This document shows positions 10,801 to 21,465 of a stretch of 64,000 nt of DNA, piece after piece. The notes under the pieces were generated by a model. That model searched no databases. It worked only from the letters and a program-made list of their open reading frames with translations, and had not been told where the DNA came from. The number at the start of each line of letters is the position of its first letter. Position 1 is the stretch's first letter. The DNA comes from Lepidodermella squamata (Eukaryota; Gastrotricha), in assembly GCA_047495785.1 (NCBI GenBank), contig JBLDXI010000010.1, positions 992,001 to 1,056,000 on the forward strand, written 5' to 3'. The position numbers and the translations under genes were made by a program.

Positions 10801-11684
10801 TTCAGGCAACTATCGGCCAATTTCGATAACATCCCCAGTTGCTCGCAAGTTTGAGCATTGCCAAAGTTCCTTGCGCCAGCTCAGCACGATTTTCGCAAAA
10901 GACGCTAAACGGACACGTGTGTCGACGAGTTCGCTGGCGGTTAGCAATGTGTAAAGGGAAGATTGTCGGCGCGATTATGTGATATGATGATTATAGGCCA
11001 TGGCAATGTCAATCAATTAACCGACGAAAAGCTAACAGAGCTCGCTATTTTGTGTTTAACTTTTAATATCGATATAATGCGTTTGAATGAAACTTTTTGA
11101 AGCCCGGTAAGTCATTGCCTTTCATAGGCTACAAAATCTTTAGAGCCGATCGACCAGGTACAACTATAGGTGGAGGCATCGTTTTACATCGTTATACTCG
11201 ATTAAAAGAAAGAAAAACGTGCATTGGTTTGAAATTTTAAAATTGATCGTATTCCGAGAGGGGAAGAGATAGCTAAATTTGACTCGGATTCTTGTAGGCA
11301 ACATTCGAAAGTAGTATTTTGCCAATTATGATGGAAAAATTCGTTACATTGATGGAACTGTGAATTAGCAAAGTCGAACTTCCGAAATCGTCCTTCCCGC
11401 CGTGAAAGGAATAACAATTTTCAATCTTAAAAATTCCATTTTAACAATTTCAATATGGTTCATCATCGCTTGCGTCACTATCAATCAATTCAATTAGAAC
11501 ACAGCAAAATAAAACAACGATTTGAATCGCGCAGTTGAAATTGAAACAAAGCAAACAAAATTTACTACCAATTAGATAATGAGAATTCGATGTGAGTTCG
11601 GTTTCGAAAGGCAACTCATTCATCGAATAGCGCTGTCAAGAAATCATCGTACATTTTTCAAGTTGAAAATTTTTCTCTACATCG
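10801..11684. other. intergenic, presumed promoter region of the first collagen gene
   Basis: No gene or clear TATA box was found. Very AT-rich towards the end. Confidence 0.4.
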
Positions 11685-14600
11685 ATGAAGACAAAAAAGA
11701 ATCTCGAATCGGCTCATGGTAAAATATTATTTTTTATTTTCAAATTTTTATTTTGACCTATAGATTCGCAATTCTTTTCAATTATTTCAATTAAATTTCA
11801 ATTTTTCAAAAAAAATTCAAATTTTGTCTACATTTTTACGGATTTATGGAAAATTCTCAAAATCTTTTGAAATTGAATTTTTTGAAATTGTTTGAGGATT
11901 TTCTTTATTTTCTTTTGAAAATTTTCAAACAGATTTTGAGACTCTTAACAAATTATAGAAAATTCCCAAATTAATTTTGAAATTTATTCGATTTTAATTA
12001 TAATTTATCTATAAATTTTGAATACTGAATAGGTTAAAATTATATTACTTTTGAAATTTTCAAAATACGAATCACGGATTTTTTCTTTATTTTACAGTGC
12101 TTCTGTTGGTTTTGGGCCATGCCCTAGTGGTGTTTTGTGACACCCTACCGAATGAGATGCCGATGCCGAGTTTAGCCTCAATGCCGGAAGCAACTGACCC
12201 GTACGCTATGGACGGCATGTTCGCCGCCGCGCTGCCTCAAATGGGCGCCGTTGTCTACCCGAACGCCGTCACCAACGGCCTAACATGCGACACAAGCAAC
12301 TACAACATCTACTTCCTGGAAGACCCGGCAACGGCCTTCTTCGTGCAAAGCCTCGTCGATGGCAATATGGCCACGCAGCTATGGCAATGCCTATCATCCA
12401 GCGTCCAGCCGAAAGCTGGTTCGAAAAATTTCGGTGGTTGTTACATGAAGCATTTCAAGAATAACGCAGCGGTAACTGAAGCCCAGCTGACCGACCCGAA
12501 CGGGTTGAATGCTAACTGTAAAGCCGGCTATCAGCAGATGAATTTCGAACTGCTCGGCAATGTTGCTAGCAACAACGCGAATAACGCGCAAAACGACCAG
12601 ATTTGGCTGATTTGCTGCTGGGTGTCTAAGCCGGTTGATGGGCAGATTCAGGGATTCTTCCAAACGGCGTACAACAACCAAGGCACGCCGGAGCTGCTGG
12701 CGAAGGGTAACCCGGAGACACCCGATTGGAGCCTGTCTTGCCCGGCTAATGCTGTTCAACGCGTTTTGACGACTGGTTTATCGTTTTCGAAACAGTGCCC
12801 GCGTCCTAATGGCCAGGATAGGTGTGCTGTGGCTATCCATGTCTGTTATCTCGCGGAAATGATGCCGAGCGGACCTCCTGGCCCGAAAGGTCAAATGGGT
12901 GCTGATGGGGCCAAAGGCGATGCTGGACCTTGTGGATCTTGCCCGAAAGGCGATAAAGGCGAAACAGGTTTGAATTATTTTAGAGTCAACCCATTTCCTA
13001 TAATTCTCTATGTTGATAGGAGACCTAGGGCCTTCAGGTCCCTCGGGTCAAAACGGTGCTCAGGGCCCGAAGGGTGACAAAGGTGATGGTGATAAAGGAG
13101 AGCCGGGTGCTAAGGGGGATGATGGTTTAAAGGGTGAACATGGAGAAAAAGGTGGGTGATCTTCCTATTGCTAATTCCCATTTTAAAGTGTTAAATAGGG
13201 AGCCAGGGTGATCAAGGCAGTGAAGGCCCGTTAGGTCCTGCTGGAGGCCCCGGAGCTAAGGGTGACACTGGTGAGCCTGGAGCGAAGGGTGATAAGGGTG
13301 AAGAAGGTATGATTCACCATGGATTTTTTCGTTTCCCTTATTAATTAATCATTTCAGGTGTTGCTGGTATCGGAGCTCCCGGTGCGAAGGGTGACGAAGG
13401 ACCTGCCGGAGGCCCTGGTGACAAGGGTGACAAGGGTGAAGAGGGTGAGTCGGATTATGGCATAATCTTTTCCAGTTCTATACAGATTCCTCTAGGTGTA
13501 GCTGGTGCTCCTGGTGATAAAGGTGATCATGGCGACAGGGGTGATTCGGGTGACAAGGGTGACAAGGGAGACGGCGGCGAGCCAGGCTTCAAAGGTAACA
13601 CATTTTTGGTCAAACCTCTTTCAATTGCTTCATTGGAATTTCAGGAGACCATGGCGATGCCGGACCTGAAGGAAGTCAAGGACCTATTGGATCAATGGGT
13701 CTTCCTGGCCAGAAGGGTGATATGGGTGATGTGGGATTCCAAGGCGCCAAGGGAGATCTCGGCGAGCCGGGTCACAAGGGCGAGAAAGGTGACGGAGGTA
13801 AGTTGCATCTCAGTTTTGAGTATGATTAATCGTTCAATAATTAATACTTATTTCACATTAGGTGAGGGCACTGGAACGCCTGGTGAGAAGGGCAGCAAAG
13901 GTGACAATGGAGATAAGGGTGAACACGGCTCAGCTGGTGACAAGGGTGATAAAGGCGATAAAGGTAGGCGAATTAAAGACGAATTGCTAATTGTTTCATT
14001 TTCTTTCATTTCATTTCAGGCGACCATGGCGATCAGGGTTCACAGGGTAGCCAGGGTAGCCAGGGCGAGCAGGGTTCACAGGGTGACGTGGGCTCAGCAG
14101 GTCCTCCTGGACGCAGGGGCGATAAGGGTGATTCAGGTTCGGCCTTGATTGGGTTCAAAAACTATTTTCATAACTTCGGATTCGACAGGCGATAAAGGAG
14201 ACAGTGGCAATGATGGCAAGGATGGAGCACCCGGAACACCCGGCAGTGATGGTAGCCCGGGCCCCACTGGGCCTAAAGGCGAATCTGGACCTGCTGGTAG
14301 AAAAAAGAAAATTCAATTAATTTTTTTATAATTTTTCGATTTTTTTCAAACAGGTCCTGGATGCACCCACCCATCAGGTCCCACTGGCCCGAAGGGTGAA
14401 ATGGGACACCCTGGTAAATTTTCTGAGAATTATTCCTCTGAAAATAATTATTTTATTTCCAACTTTCCACAGGCATGAAAGGCGACCAAGGTATAATTAA
14501 TTTTTTTTATCAGGATTTTGTATTTTATTTATTTTTCCAGGACCCCGAGGATTCCCAGGACACACTGGTGATCCAGGTAACTAATTTCTGCTTTTTTTTT

Positions 14601-14873
14601 TATTTTCGAAAATTAATCTATTTTTTTGACATAGGTGTCCCTGGTAAGCCTGGCAAGGCGTGCCGCCAGATACCGGGTCCGACTGGTCCGGCTGGTCCGA
14701 AGGGCCAACAAGGGCCACCAGGTCACGCCGACCCTAATCAAATGCGAGAATTTATGAGCGATCTGCTGAAAAAGGTTCTGCACCTGCTCGACGCTAATCA
14801 AAGCCCCGATGCTTCGTGTGAAGCGAGCGGCGAGCACGGCGGTCAAGCCCATCAACATAAACGTCGAATCTGA
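11685..14873 (+). CDS. nonfibrillar collagen-like protein 1 (720 aa)
   Basis: Fourteen exons: 11685-11718, 12098-12967, 13020-13151, 13199-13306, 13358-13444, 13496-13594, 13645-13797, 13862-13963, 14020-14136, 14189-14296, 14354-14413, 14473-14490, 14541-14576 and 14635-14873. Every intron is phase 1, and the collagen introns split a Gly codon; the model closes at 2163 bp. Domains: hydrophobic leader (VLLLVLGHALVVFC), a globular N-terminal domain of about 230 residues with scattered Cys and the motif NAQNDQIWLICCW, then Gly-X-Y repeats to about residue 650, and a short C-terminus (MREFMSDLLKKVLHLLD, one Cys, basic HKRRI end). The triple helix is rich in KGD/KGE triplets. Presumably it is a secreted matrix collagen. 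The first exon is inferred from a phase-compatible ATG and donor and is the least certain part. The N-terminal domain is unrecognised but shared with the next gene. Confidence 0.85.
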
Positions 14874-15386
14874 ACGATTTAATAACGAACTACGATAATA
14901 TTTATTTTTGAGTTATGTTGAATATCTATTATTGAGTATAACAATAAAAATGCACTCGCGTAGAATTTTAGTTTTGGTACTTGTACAAAAGGTCAAATGT
15001 TTTTTTCCCAGGTCATTTTTGACGCTCGCACGCGCCTCATCGTGACGCATCAGTCTCAGTCGACCGCTGTTGCGATGATTTTTTGCCGTCTAGTAAGCGC
15101 GTGGCGACTTGGGCGTCCGAACAGGCGTCCTGCTTTTTCGCGGGCTTACGCCATGTAAAAAAGGTCACAAAAAATAATCGCGTTTAATAATTTCAATTTT
15201 TTTTCAATAAAATCCCTATTTTAGCTGGTAAAAAAAATCGATTTTATCAGGCGCTCGAATTTTTTGCTGTGATTTTTGCCAAGCTTATTCCCATCGCCAC
15301 AGTTTCCTTATAATTCATGCCAATTTAGAAGTTAAAGGTTCCTTTTTCTTGGATAAATTATTGATTTTGTGAAGCATTCCGGAACT
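14874..15386. other. intergenic between the two collagen genes
   Basis: An AATAAA signal lies at about 14942, 69 bp after the first collagen stop. The remainder is the upstream region of the second collagen gene; no other feature was found. Confidence 0.5.
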
Positions 15387-18300
15387 ATGCATTGGCGCAA
15401 CCTGAACGGTGAGTCATCCTTAAAACAACTGAAAATTCAAATTTTCAAGAAAGATTACTTTGTATGATAAATTTTCAAAATTAATTAGCCCAATTTTTAC
15501 CCTGAATTAATTGTCAATCATTTTCTTAATACTTAATACAGAAAATTGTAATGGATAACTGTTGGGAATATCTTTTAGCGGAACCAAATTTACAGTGAGC
15601 GGAACCAAATTTGCTGTATCGGAACCAAATATGCTGTAGCGGAACCAAATTTGCTTTTTGCGGAACCAAACTCGAAATAAGCCAAGAGTCATTTTTTGAA
15701 TATTTCTAAGAATTTTAGGCTAAGTATGAATTCTGAATTGAACACTGCGTCTTATAGAGAATGTTGCGCTGAATTCACTGGTGAATTTTCTATAATTATT
15801 GGGGCCAATTTTGACATGCAATAAATATCCGAATAGCGATTTCAGGCCGCTAAAAAATTCTAAAATTTGGTTCCGCTAACAGCATATTTGGTTCCGCTAC
15901 AGCATATTTGGTTCCGATACAGCAAATTTGGTTCCGGTAACAGGAAGACCCATAACTGTTGATGACCAGGCTAAAATTAAAGGCAATATTTTCTAACATT
16001 TTCAAAGGCTTTTTACTTTGGGCTTTTACCTGGAAATCGGCGACGCTTTATTCTGTCCCTAATTAGGTCATCTGGCCTGATTACTTGGACATTAGAAAAT
16101 GTGAACAACTGTCGGCCTCTTAGCAATAATACTTTTAGCAAAGGTGTTGTTATGTGCGTGGAATATTATTTCATATTAGACCCAAATTTCTTTTTTTAAT
16201 CGGAAATTCGACGAATAGGAAATATACTGGCGTGTTTCCAATTTAAAAGCTTCCCGCATATATGATTTTAGCCTAGGGGCTTTAAGCCGAACCAAATGTC
16301 GATTTTATTTTTCTATATTTCACATTTTTTGAATTTACCGGGAAATTAGGTACTAACCATCATAAAATGAAAAAAAATATTTTATAATCCGTATAATGTT
16401 TTTCATCATCCTCAAGATGACAAAACCAGATCATAGCTTTCATTCGAAAATATTATTCATGGATTTTTTCCTGTCAGGAGTTTTGAAAGTTCCGCTTCAC
16501 TGAGCTTTGGTAGGCTTATTTGGTTTCCTTGATTTTTACGTTACCTGAGAAAAAATAGTATAATTATTATGATAAATTATGATATTTTTTATAAAAATAA
16601 TATTTCATTTTTTCATTTTTTTCCAAATCAAAGATATAAATTTATAATCTCGTTTTCTGAAACCAGTTGCTGTCACCTTGCTGTCGCTCAGCCTCGCGTT
16701 GGTCGAGTGCGCCAATGTGGCGGGCAACATCCCGAAAGAAGAAGCAATGCCAGACATCACCGCCATGCCAACATCGGCAAACCCGTACGCCGTCGGCGGG
16801 CTGTTCGTCACCGCCCTGCCGCAAATGGCCATCCCCGTGTACCCGAACCCAATTACGAACGGCGTGACCTGCGACACGGCCACCTATCACCTGTACTATC
16901 TCGACGAGCAAGGCGACGCGTTCTACTCGCAAAGCTTGGTCGACGCGCACGCTGCGACCCAAATTTGGCAATGCTTGTCCCAAAGTGTCTCACCCCCCGC
17001 CTCGGCCGGGGTCAAAAACTTCGGCGGCATTTACATGCATGGCTACACGCAGTCGAAGCCCATCACCGAAAGTGCGCTTATGAATACTGAGAACGTCAAG
17101 TGTAAAACCGGCTACACTCAGATGAATTTCGAAGTTTTGGGCACCCTGTCTAGCAACAGCGTGAATCAGGCCCAGAACGATCAGATATGGCTGACTTTGT
17201 GCTATATTTCGGACCCTAATGGCCAGATTCGAGGCGCGTTCATGACGCAGTACAACAGTGACGACGCCAAGCCGAGCGTTCTAGCTAAGGTGAACCCGGA
17301 AACGGGTGCGTTGACGTGTCCTGGCAATGCCCAGGAGCGAATTTTTACGACGGCTCTGTCTTTTTCGCAAAATTGTACGGTCGCGAATGGGAAGGACCGA
17401 TGCCCGGTTGCTATTCACCTGTGCTGGAATTCTGGCTTGTTGCCTGGTGGACCGGCTGGTCCGAAGGGTGAACCGGGTAATCAGGGTTCAAAGGGCAGTA
17501 TGGGAGCTCCTGGTAATTCTGGCAGCACGGGTCCTCAGGGCGAAAAGGGACATCAAGGTAAATATAATTTTTGAATTTGTAACTTGAATTATTTTGTTTT
17601 CTTCACAGGGGACCAAGGGCCCTTTGGAAGCAGGGGTCATCTGGGTTCGCAGGGTTCGAAAGGCGAAAAGGGTGACAAAGGACCGCAGGGTGACCATGGC
17701 AGCAAGGGTCACTACGGCGACCAAGGTTCGAAGGGACACATGGGCGAGACAGGTAAAATATTCCCACTTAAATTGAGAATATCATTTATTGGTGTCCCAT
17801 TTTCTAGGTCAAACTGGCCCGCAGGGTAGCAAAGGTCACGAAGGTGGCCCAGGAGGCCCAGGCCCTCAAGGAAGCAAGGGTTCTATGGGCTCGCGAGGAG
17901 CGCAGGGTGTCCAAGGTAATTATTGCTCGAACTTTTTTCAGCTTAATCTAATTTCTTTTAATAACTTTTTCAGGGTCAAAGGGTGCTGGGGAGACAGGAC
18001 CTCAAGGTTCGAAAGGTTCAGAAGGAAGCAAGGGTGAAAAGGGTGAAGCAGGTAAATCTCCGTTAATTATGATTTTTTTTCACGCCATTTTGATGTTAAT
18101 AGGTACTGGAGGATCGAGCCCGGGAGCGCAGGGTTCAAAAGGTCATCAGGGTGCCGATGGCCAACCGGGTGCTCAGGGATCCAAGGGCGAGAAGGGCGAT
18201 CTCGGTTTGCATCATTTTTTGTTTGAAAGCATCGAATACCCTCTGATTTCTTTCAGGTGATCGAGGCTCTCAGGGTTCTAAGGGCGCTCATGGTGACAAC

Positions 18301-19081
18301 GGAATTCAGGGCAGCAAGGGTGCTCTTGGCGACATGGGTGGTCAGGGCTCGAAGGGCGCTGCAGGAGACAAAGGTTCGCCTGAAAACCATCTCAGTCACA
18401 GCAGCTATTTTCCAATTTTAACTTTCAAAAAATAGGTACTCAGGGTGACCACGGGAGCCAGGGTGCTACGGGTCCTCAAGGCAGCAAAGGCCACGACGGT
18501 AATCCTGGCAGTCAAGGCAGCAAAGGAACAAAGGGTGATATGGGCCAACCAGGTAAGGATCTTCATGGCTAAAATACCCTTCTTTTACTGTTGAATTATT
18601 TTTTTCAGGCACAGGCACCCCAGGTGGCCAAGGTTCGAAGGGTGACAAAGGCACTGACGGTGAGTTAATATTGCGAAAATTTCAAAATTTCTCTTACTAG
18701 CCTATCTTTTCTTCCGAAAGGTTCCAAAGGAGCTAAAGGTTTGACGGGCTTTCTTTGATTTTGCAATATTTTAATTTTTTTTTCATTTACAGGTGACGGT
18801 GCGCGAGGCCCACCTGGTGAAAAAGGTCAGCCAGGTAATCATATTTATTTGACTTTTTTCGGTAATTTTTTATTGGCACTACTGTTTTAGGTAAGGATGC
18901 TCCGCCGTGTGCTGGTGGACCTCGAGGCCCACCTGGACCACCCGGGCACATCAGCAGGCACGACATGGCTGATTTTATGGTGGATCTGCTCAACAAGATA
19001 ATCGGCGTCCTCAGGTCGGATTCTGGCTCGGATGAATCATGCGACAGGCCGCACCGCCATCGACGCAATAAAAAGATCTAG
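15387..19081 (+). CDS. nonfibrillar collagen-like protein 2 (626 aa)
   Basis: Twelve exons: 15387-15408, 16667-17557, 17609-17752, 17808-17915, 17974-18051, 18103-18204, 18257-18373, 18436-18552, 18609-18659, 18721-18738, 18793-18834 and 18891-19081. All introns are phase 1 and the total is 1881 bp. The first exon encodes MHWRNLN with a canonical GTGAGT donor, and the join makes a clear signal peptide (VAVTLLSLSLALVEC). The N-terminal domain is collinear with that of collagen 1 (YPNPITNGVTCDT, QAQNDQIWLTLCY), followed by Gly-X-Y repeats dominated by GSKG triplets and the tail MADFMVDLLNKII, one Cys and a basic end. The first intron is 1258 bp, far longer than the others, and carries an inverted pair of tandem arrays. 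A tandem duplicate of collagen 1 whose triple helix has diverged. Confidence 0.87.
15575..15942. repeat. tandem GGAACCAAAT array facing its own inverted copy, in an intron
   Basis: Within intron 1 of collagen 2, five units of about 20 bp with core GCGGAACCAAATTTGCTGTA lie at 15575-15671. Four units in reverse complement (ATTTGGTTCCGCTACAGCAT) lie at about 15865-15942. The arms could pair into a long hairpin around a loop of about 190 bp. Confidence 0.8.
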
Positions 19082-19646
19082 ATTCGCGCCAACAAAAACT
19101 TAAATTTTAATGAGACGAAAATAACTTATTTTTAAAGATTATTTTTCTGCCAATACATCGCTTATTGGCCAACTGTGAACAAATATGTCGAAAAATAGCA
19201 AATTTTATTTGAGGAATCTTTCTGTTTTTTGAAAAAATAAAAGAAGCTAAAAATGTCTGAGTTATAATTTTGGATATCTAAATGGGTTTGCATCAATGAA
19301 ATTGAAGTTCAAGCTTCCAGCACTAAATTTTTCCAAATTTCCGTATTTTAAATTTTGAATTTTGAAATTCATAATTCACATTTTTTCGAATTTTTTTTGA
19401 AAAAATAAATTGCGGAAAATTAAAAAAAAAAACGAAATATTCCCACTAAAATTTATCAATTTTCAATTATTTAAGAATAATGAAATATTTTAGAGGGTGC
19501 TTGAAACTGAAAATTTCGAAATTTCAATTTTATTTTTGAATGCGAGTCAAAATTACGACGTATTGTTTGAATTACACGCGCTCTAAAATCAGCCCGCAAA
19601 ATTCGAAGCCATTTAATTTTAGACCAGTCTATTCCTATTTTCGATC
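19082..19646. other. intergenic
   Basis: AATAAA at about 19237 may end the collagen 2 transcript. The rest is very AT-rich with runs of A and T; no gene is seen. Confidence 0.5.
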
Positions 19647-20636
19647 ATGAAGCAAATCGAATTCAAGTCGACTCTACAGCTCACAGCGTTCCTCCTCGCC
19701 GCTCAAAATGGAAATTTACAGCTTTTGAAGACGCTTCTACTCCGCGAAAATGGCCTGGCAAACCTTTATATACCAGGCTGTGACGAAAGATCATCCTACG
19801 CTATTCATCTCGCAGCTCAAAATGGCCAGACAAAAATCGTAAAATTCCTAGTTCGGCTTCACCCTAACGTCGCTGATCTCGTCGACTCCGAGCAAGAAAC
19901 ACCGTTATTCCGAGCTGTGGCGAATAATCACAACAAAGTCGCTAAATTCTTGTTATCGAAAAATCAAGATGAAATAGACCGGCGGGATGTCTACGACCGA
20001 ACTCTACTCCACATCGCAGCTTCGAATGGCAATTTGAAAATGGTGAAATTTCTGGCGAAAAACGGCGCTGATTTATTGGCAACGTGCCAGGGCGATGATT
20101 TCAAAACCGCGGCTCATTTCGCGTGTGAAAACGGCCACCTTAAAGTTCTTCGTTATCTCCTGAAATCAATGCCAATTCTCGCCAAGTCACGGTCGCGGTT
20201 CTACCGAACTAATCTGCTGCATTCATCGCTTGAATTTCAACGTGAAAATTGCGCGATTTATTTGCTGCGCAAAAAGTTGGTCGAGGTCAACGCGTTGGGC
20301 GGCGTCTACCAAGCTCCGCCCATTTTTATTGCAGCAGGTCACTGCAGCTCGCTGCGTGTTGTTAAATTGCTGGTCGAAAAATGTGGGTCAAATGTACTGT
20401 TGTCGAACGATCGCGGCTACAACGCGTTGCATTTCGCAGTTTTTCATCACAAACTGAGCACAATTTCGTATTTGATGGATCGAGAGCCGAATTTGGTTAT
20501 TCTGAGGAATAATGATGGGCTGAATGCGGTTGCGTTTGCTGAGTCGCAGGGGCTTTTGGAAGAAGCTGAATTTATGAAACGGAAATTGCGAGAAATCGCA
20601 AATGACAGAAAAACCGATGGCCAAGTAATTATCTGA
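19647..20636 (+). CDS. ankyrin-repeat protein (329 aa, single exon)
   Basis: An uninterrupted frame from ATG to TGA. Almost the whole protein is ankyrin repeats, about nine in a row. Well-formed ones include YAIHLAAQNGQTKIVKFLV, TLLHIAASNGNLKMVKFLA and AAHFACENGHLKVLRYLL; later ones degenerate (TNLLHSSLEF). There is no signal peptide, membrane segment or extra domain, so a cytosolic or nuclear protein-binding scaffold is likely. It is on the opposite strand from the ankyrin-containing kinase 4 kb away and does not closely resemble its repeats. A possible AATAAA lies at about 20672. The partner is unknown. Confidence 0.85.
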   Translation: MKQIEFKSTLQLTAFLLAAQNGNLQLLKTLLLRENGLANLYIPGCDERSSYAIHLAAQNGQTKIVKFLVRLHPNVADLVDSEQETPLFRAVANNHNKVAKFLLSKNQDEIDRRDVYDRTLLHIAASNGNLKMVKFLAKNGADLLATCQGDDFKTAAHFACENGHLKVLRYLLKSMPILAKSRSRFYRTNLLHSSLEFQRENCAIYLLRKKLVEVNALGGVYQAPPIFIAAGHCSSLRVVKLLVEKCGSNVLLSNDRGYNALHFAVFHHKLSTISYLMDREPNLVILRNNDGLNAVAFAESQGLLEEAEFMKRKLREIANDRKTDGQVII

Positions 20637-21465
20637 AAATCAATTTTAATTTTAATTAATTTTTTTTAATGAATAAAATCGCAGTTTCTTCCTTGCATTT
20701 TCAGCTTATTTGGTCTCCGTGAGCTAGAATAAATTTTGGAAAAATTCAGAGAAATGCCTGGCAGTACGCAGTTTTAACGATTATTTTTCGAAATCGATCT
20801 GATAATTTGTAACATTTTTTGCTCATCAATTAAAACCAATGTATAATCCTTGCATCGATGACTAACCCAAAAACGGAATTTGAGTTTAGCGGAAGTTAAT
20901 TTGCTGTTGCAAATTAGCATACCCAAATTTTGAATATTCATTGGGAAATAAATATGAAAGGTTCAGAGAACGCATCAACAATTGGATCAAAAAATAATGA
21001 TGAAGTCAAAGTGGGGAAAATCGGAAAAAATGGCAAGAAGCCTTATTTTAGTACTGAAATTCCAATTTTTGGGGTGCGCTAATATTTAGACACACATTTT
21101 ACGACCCGCCGGTGTTTCCTCGCGCTCCTATTGGTTGGGGCTCAATTAAAGATAATTATAGCCTTCCCCGCGCGCGTACTCGATCGCGCCTTGAGCGCGC
21201 CAATGCACTGAGTCTGGGAAAAACAAGGCCCTGCCTATTAATACGGTTCTGCCCTTTATTATGATTTCAAATGACCATTACCCTCGGCTCTTTATTCCGG
21301 TTCTGCCCTATAATTGGGTCCTGCCTAATAATTCGTATAATACGGTATGTATTTTGTTGCCGTTCTTTTGCAAACTAATCAACGTCCGACCCCACCGCTC
21401 CAACTGCTACAACCGCCACGGTAGCATCATGAAAAATCAATGGACTTTGACACTGCCAATCGAAC
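20637..21465. other. intergenic with repeat fragments
   Basis: Contains a GC-rich stretch at 21105-21200 that is partly repeated in inverted orientation at 24461-24501, and short motifs (CCTGCCTATTAATACGG, TATAATACGGTAT) that resemble the ends of the MITE at 9910. No gene. Confidence 0.5.

Noticed and set aside
15575-15942. CRISPR-like array
   Set aside because: Repeat units touch each other with almost no spacers and face an inverted copy, all inside a eukaryotic intron.
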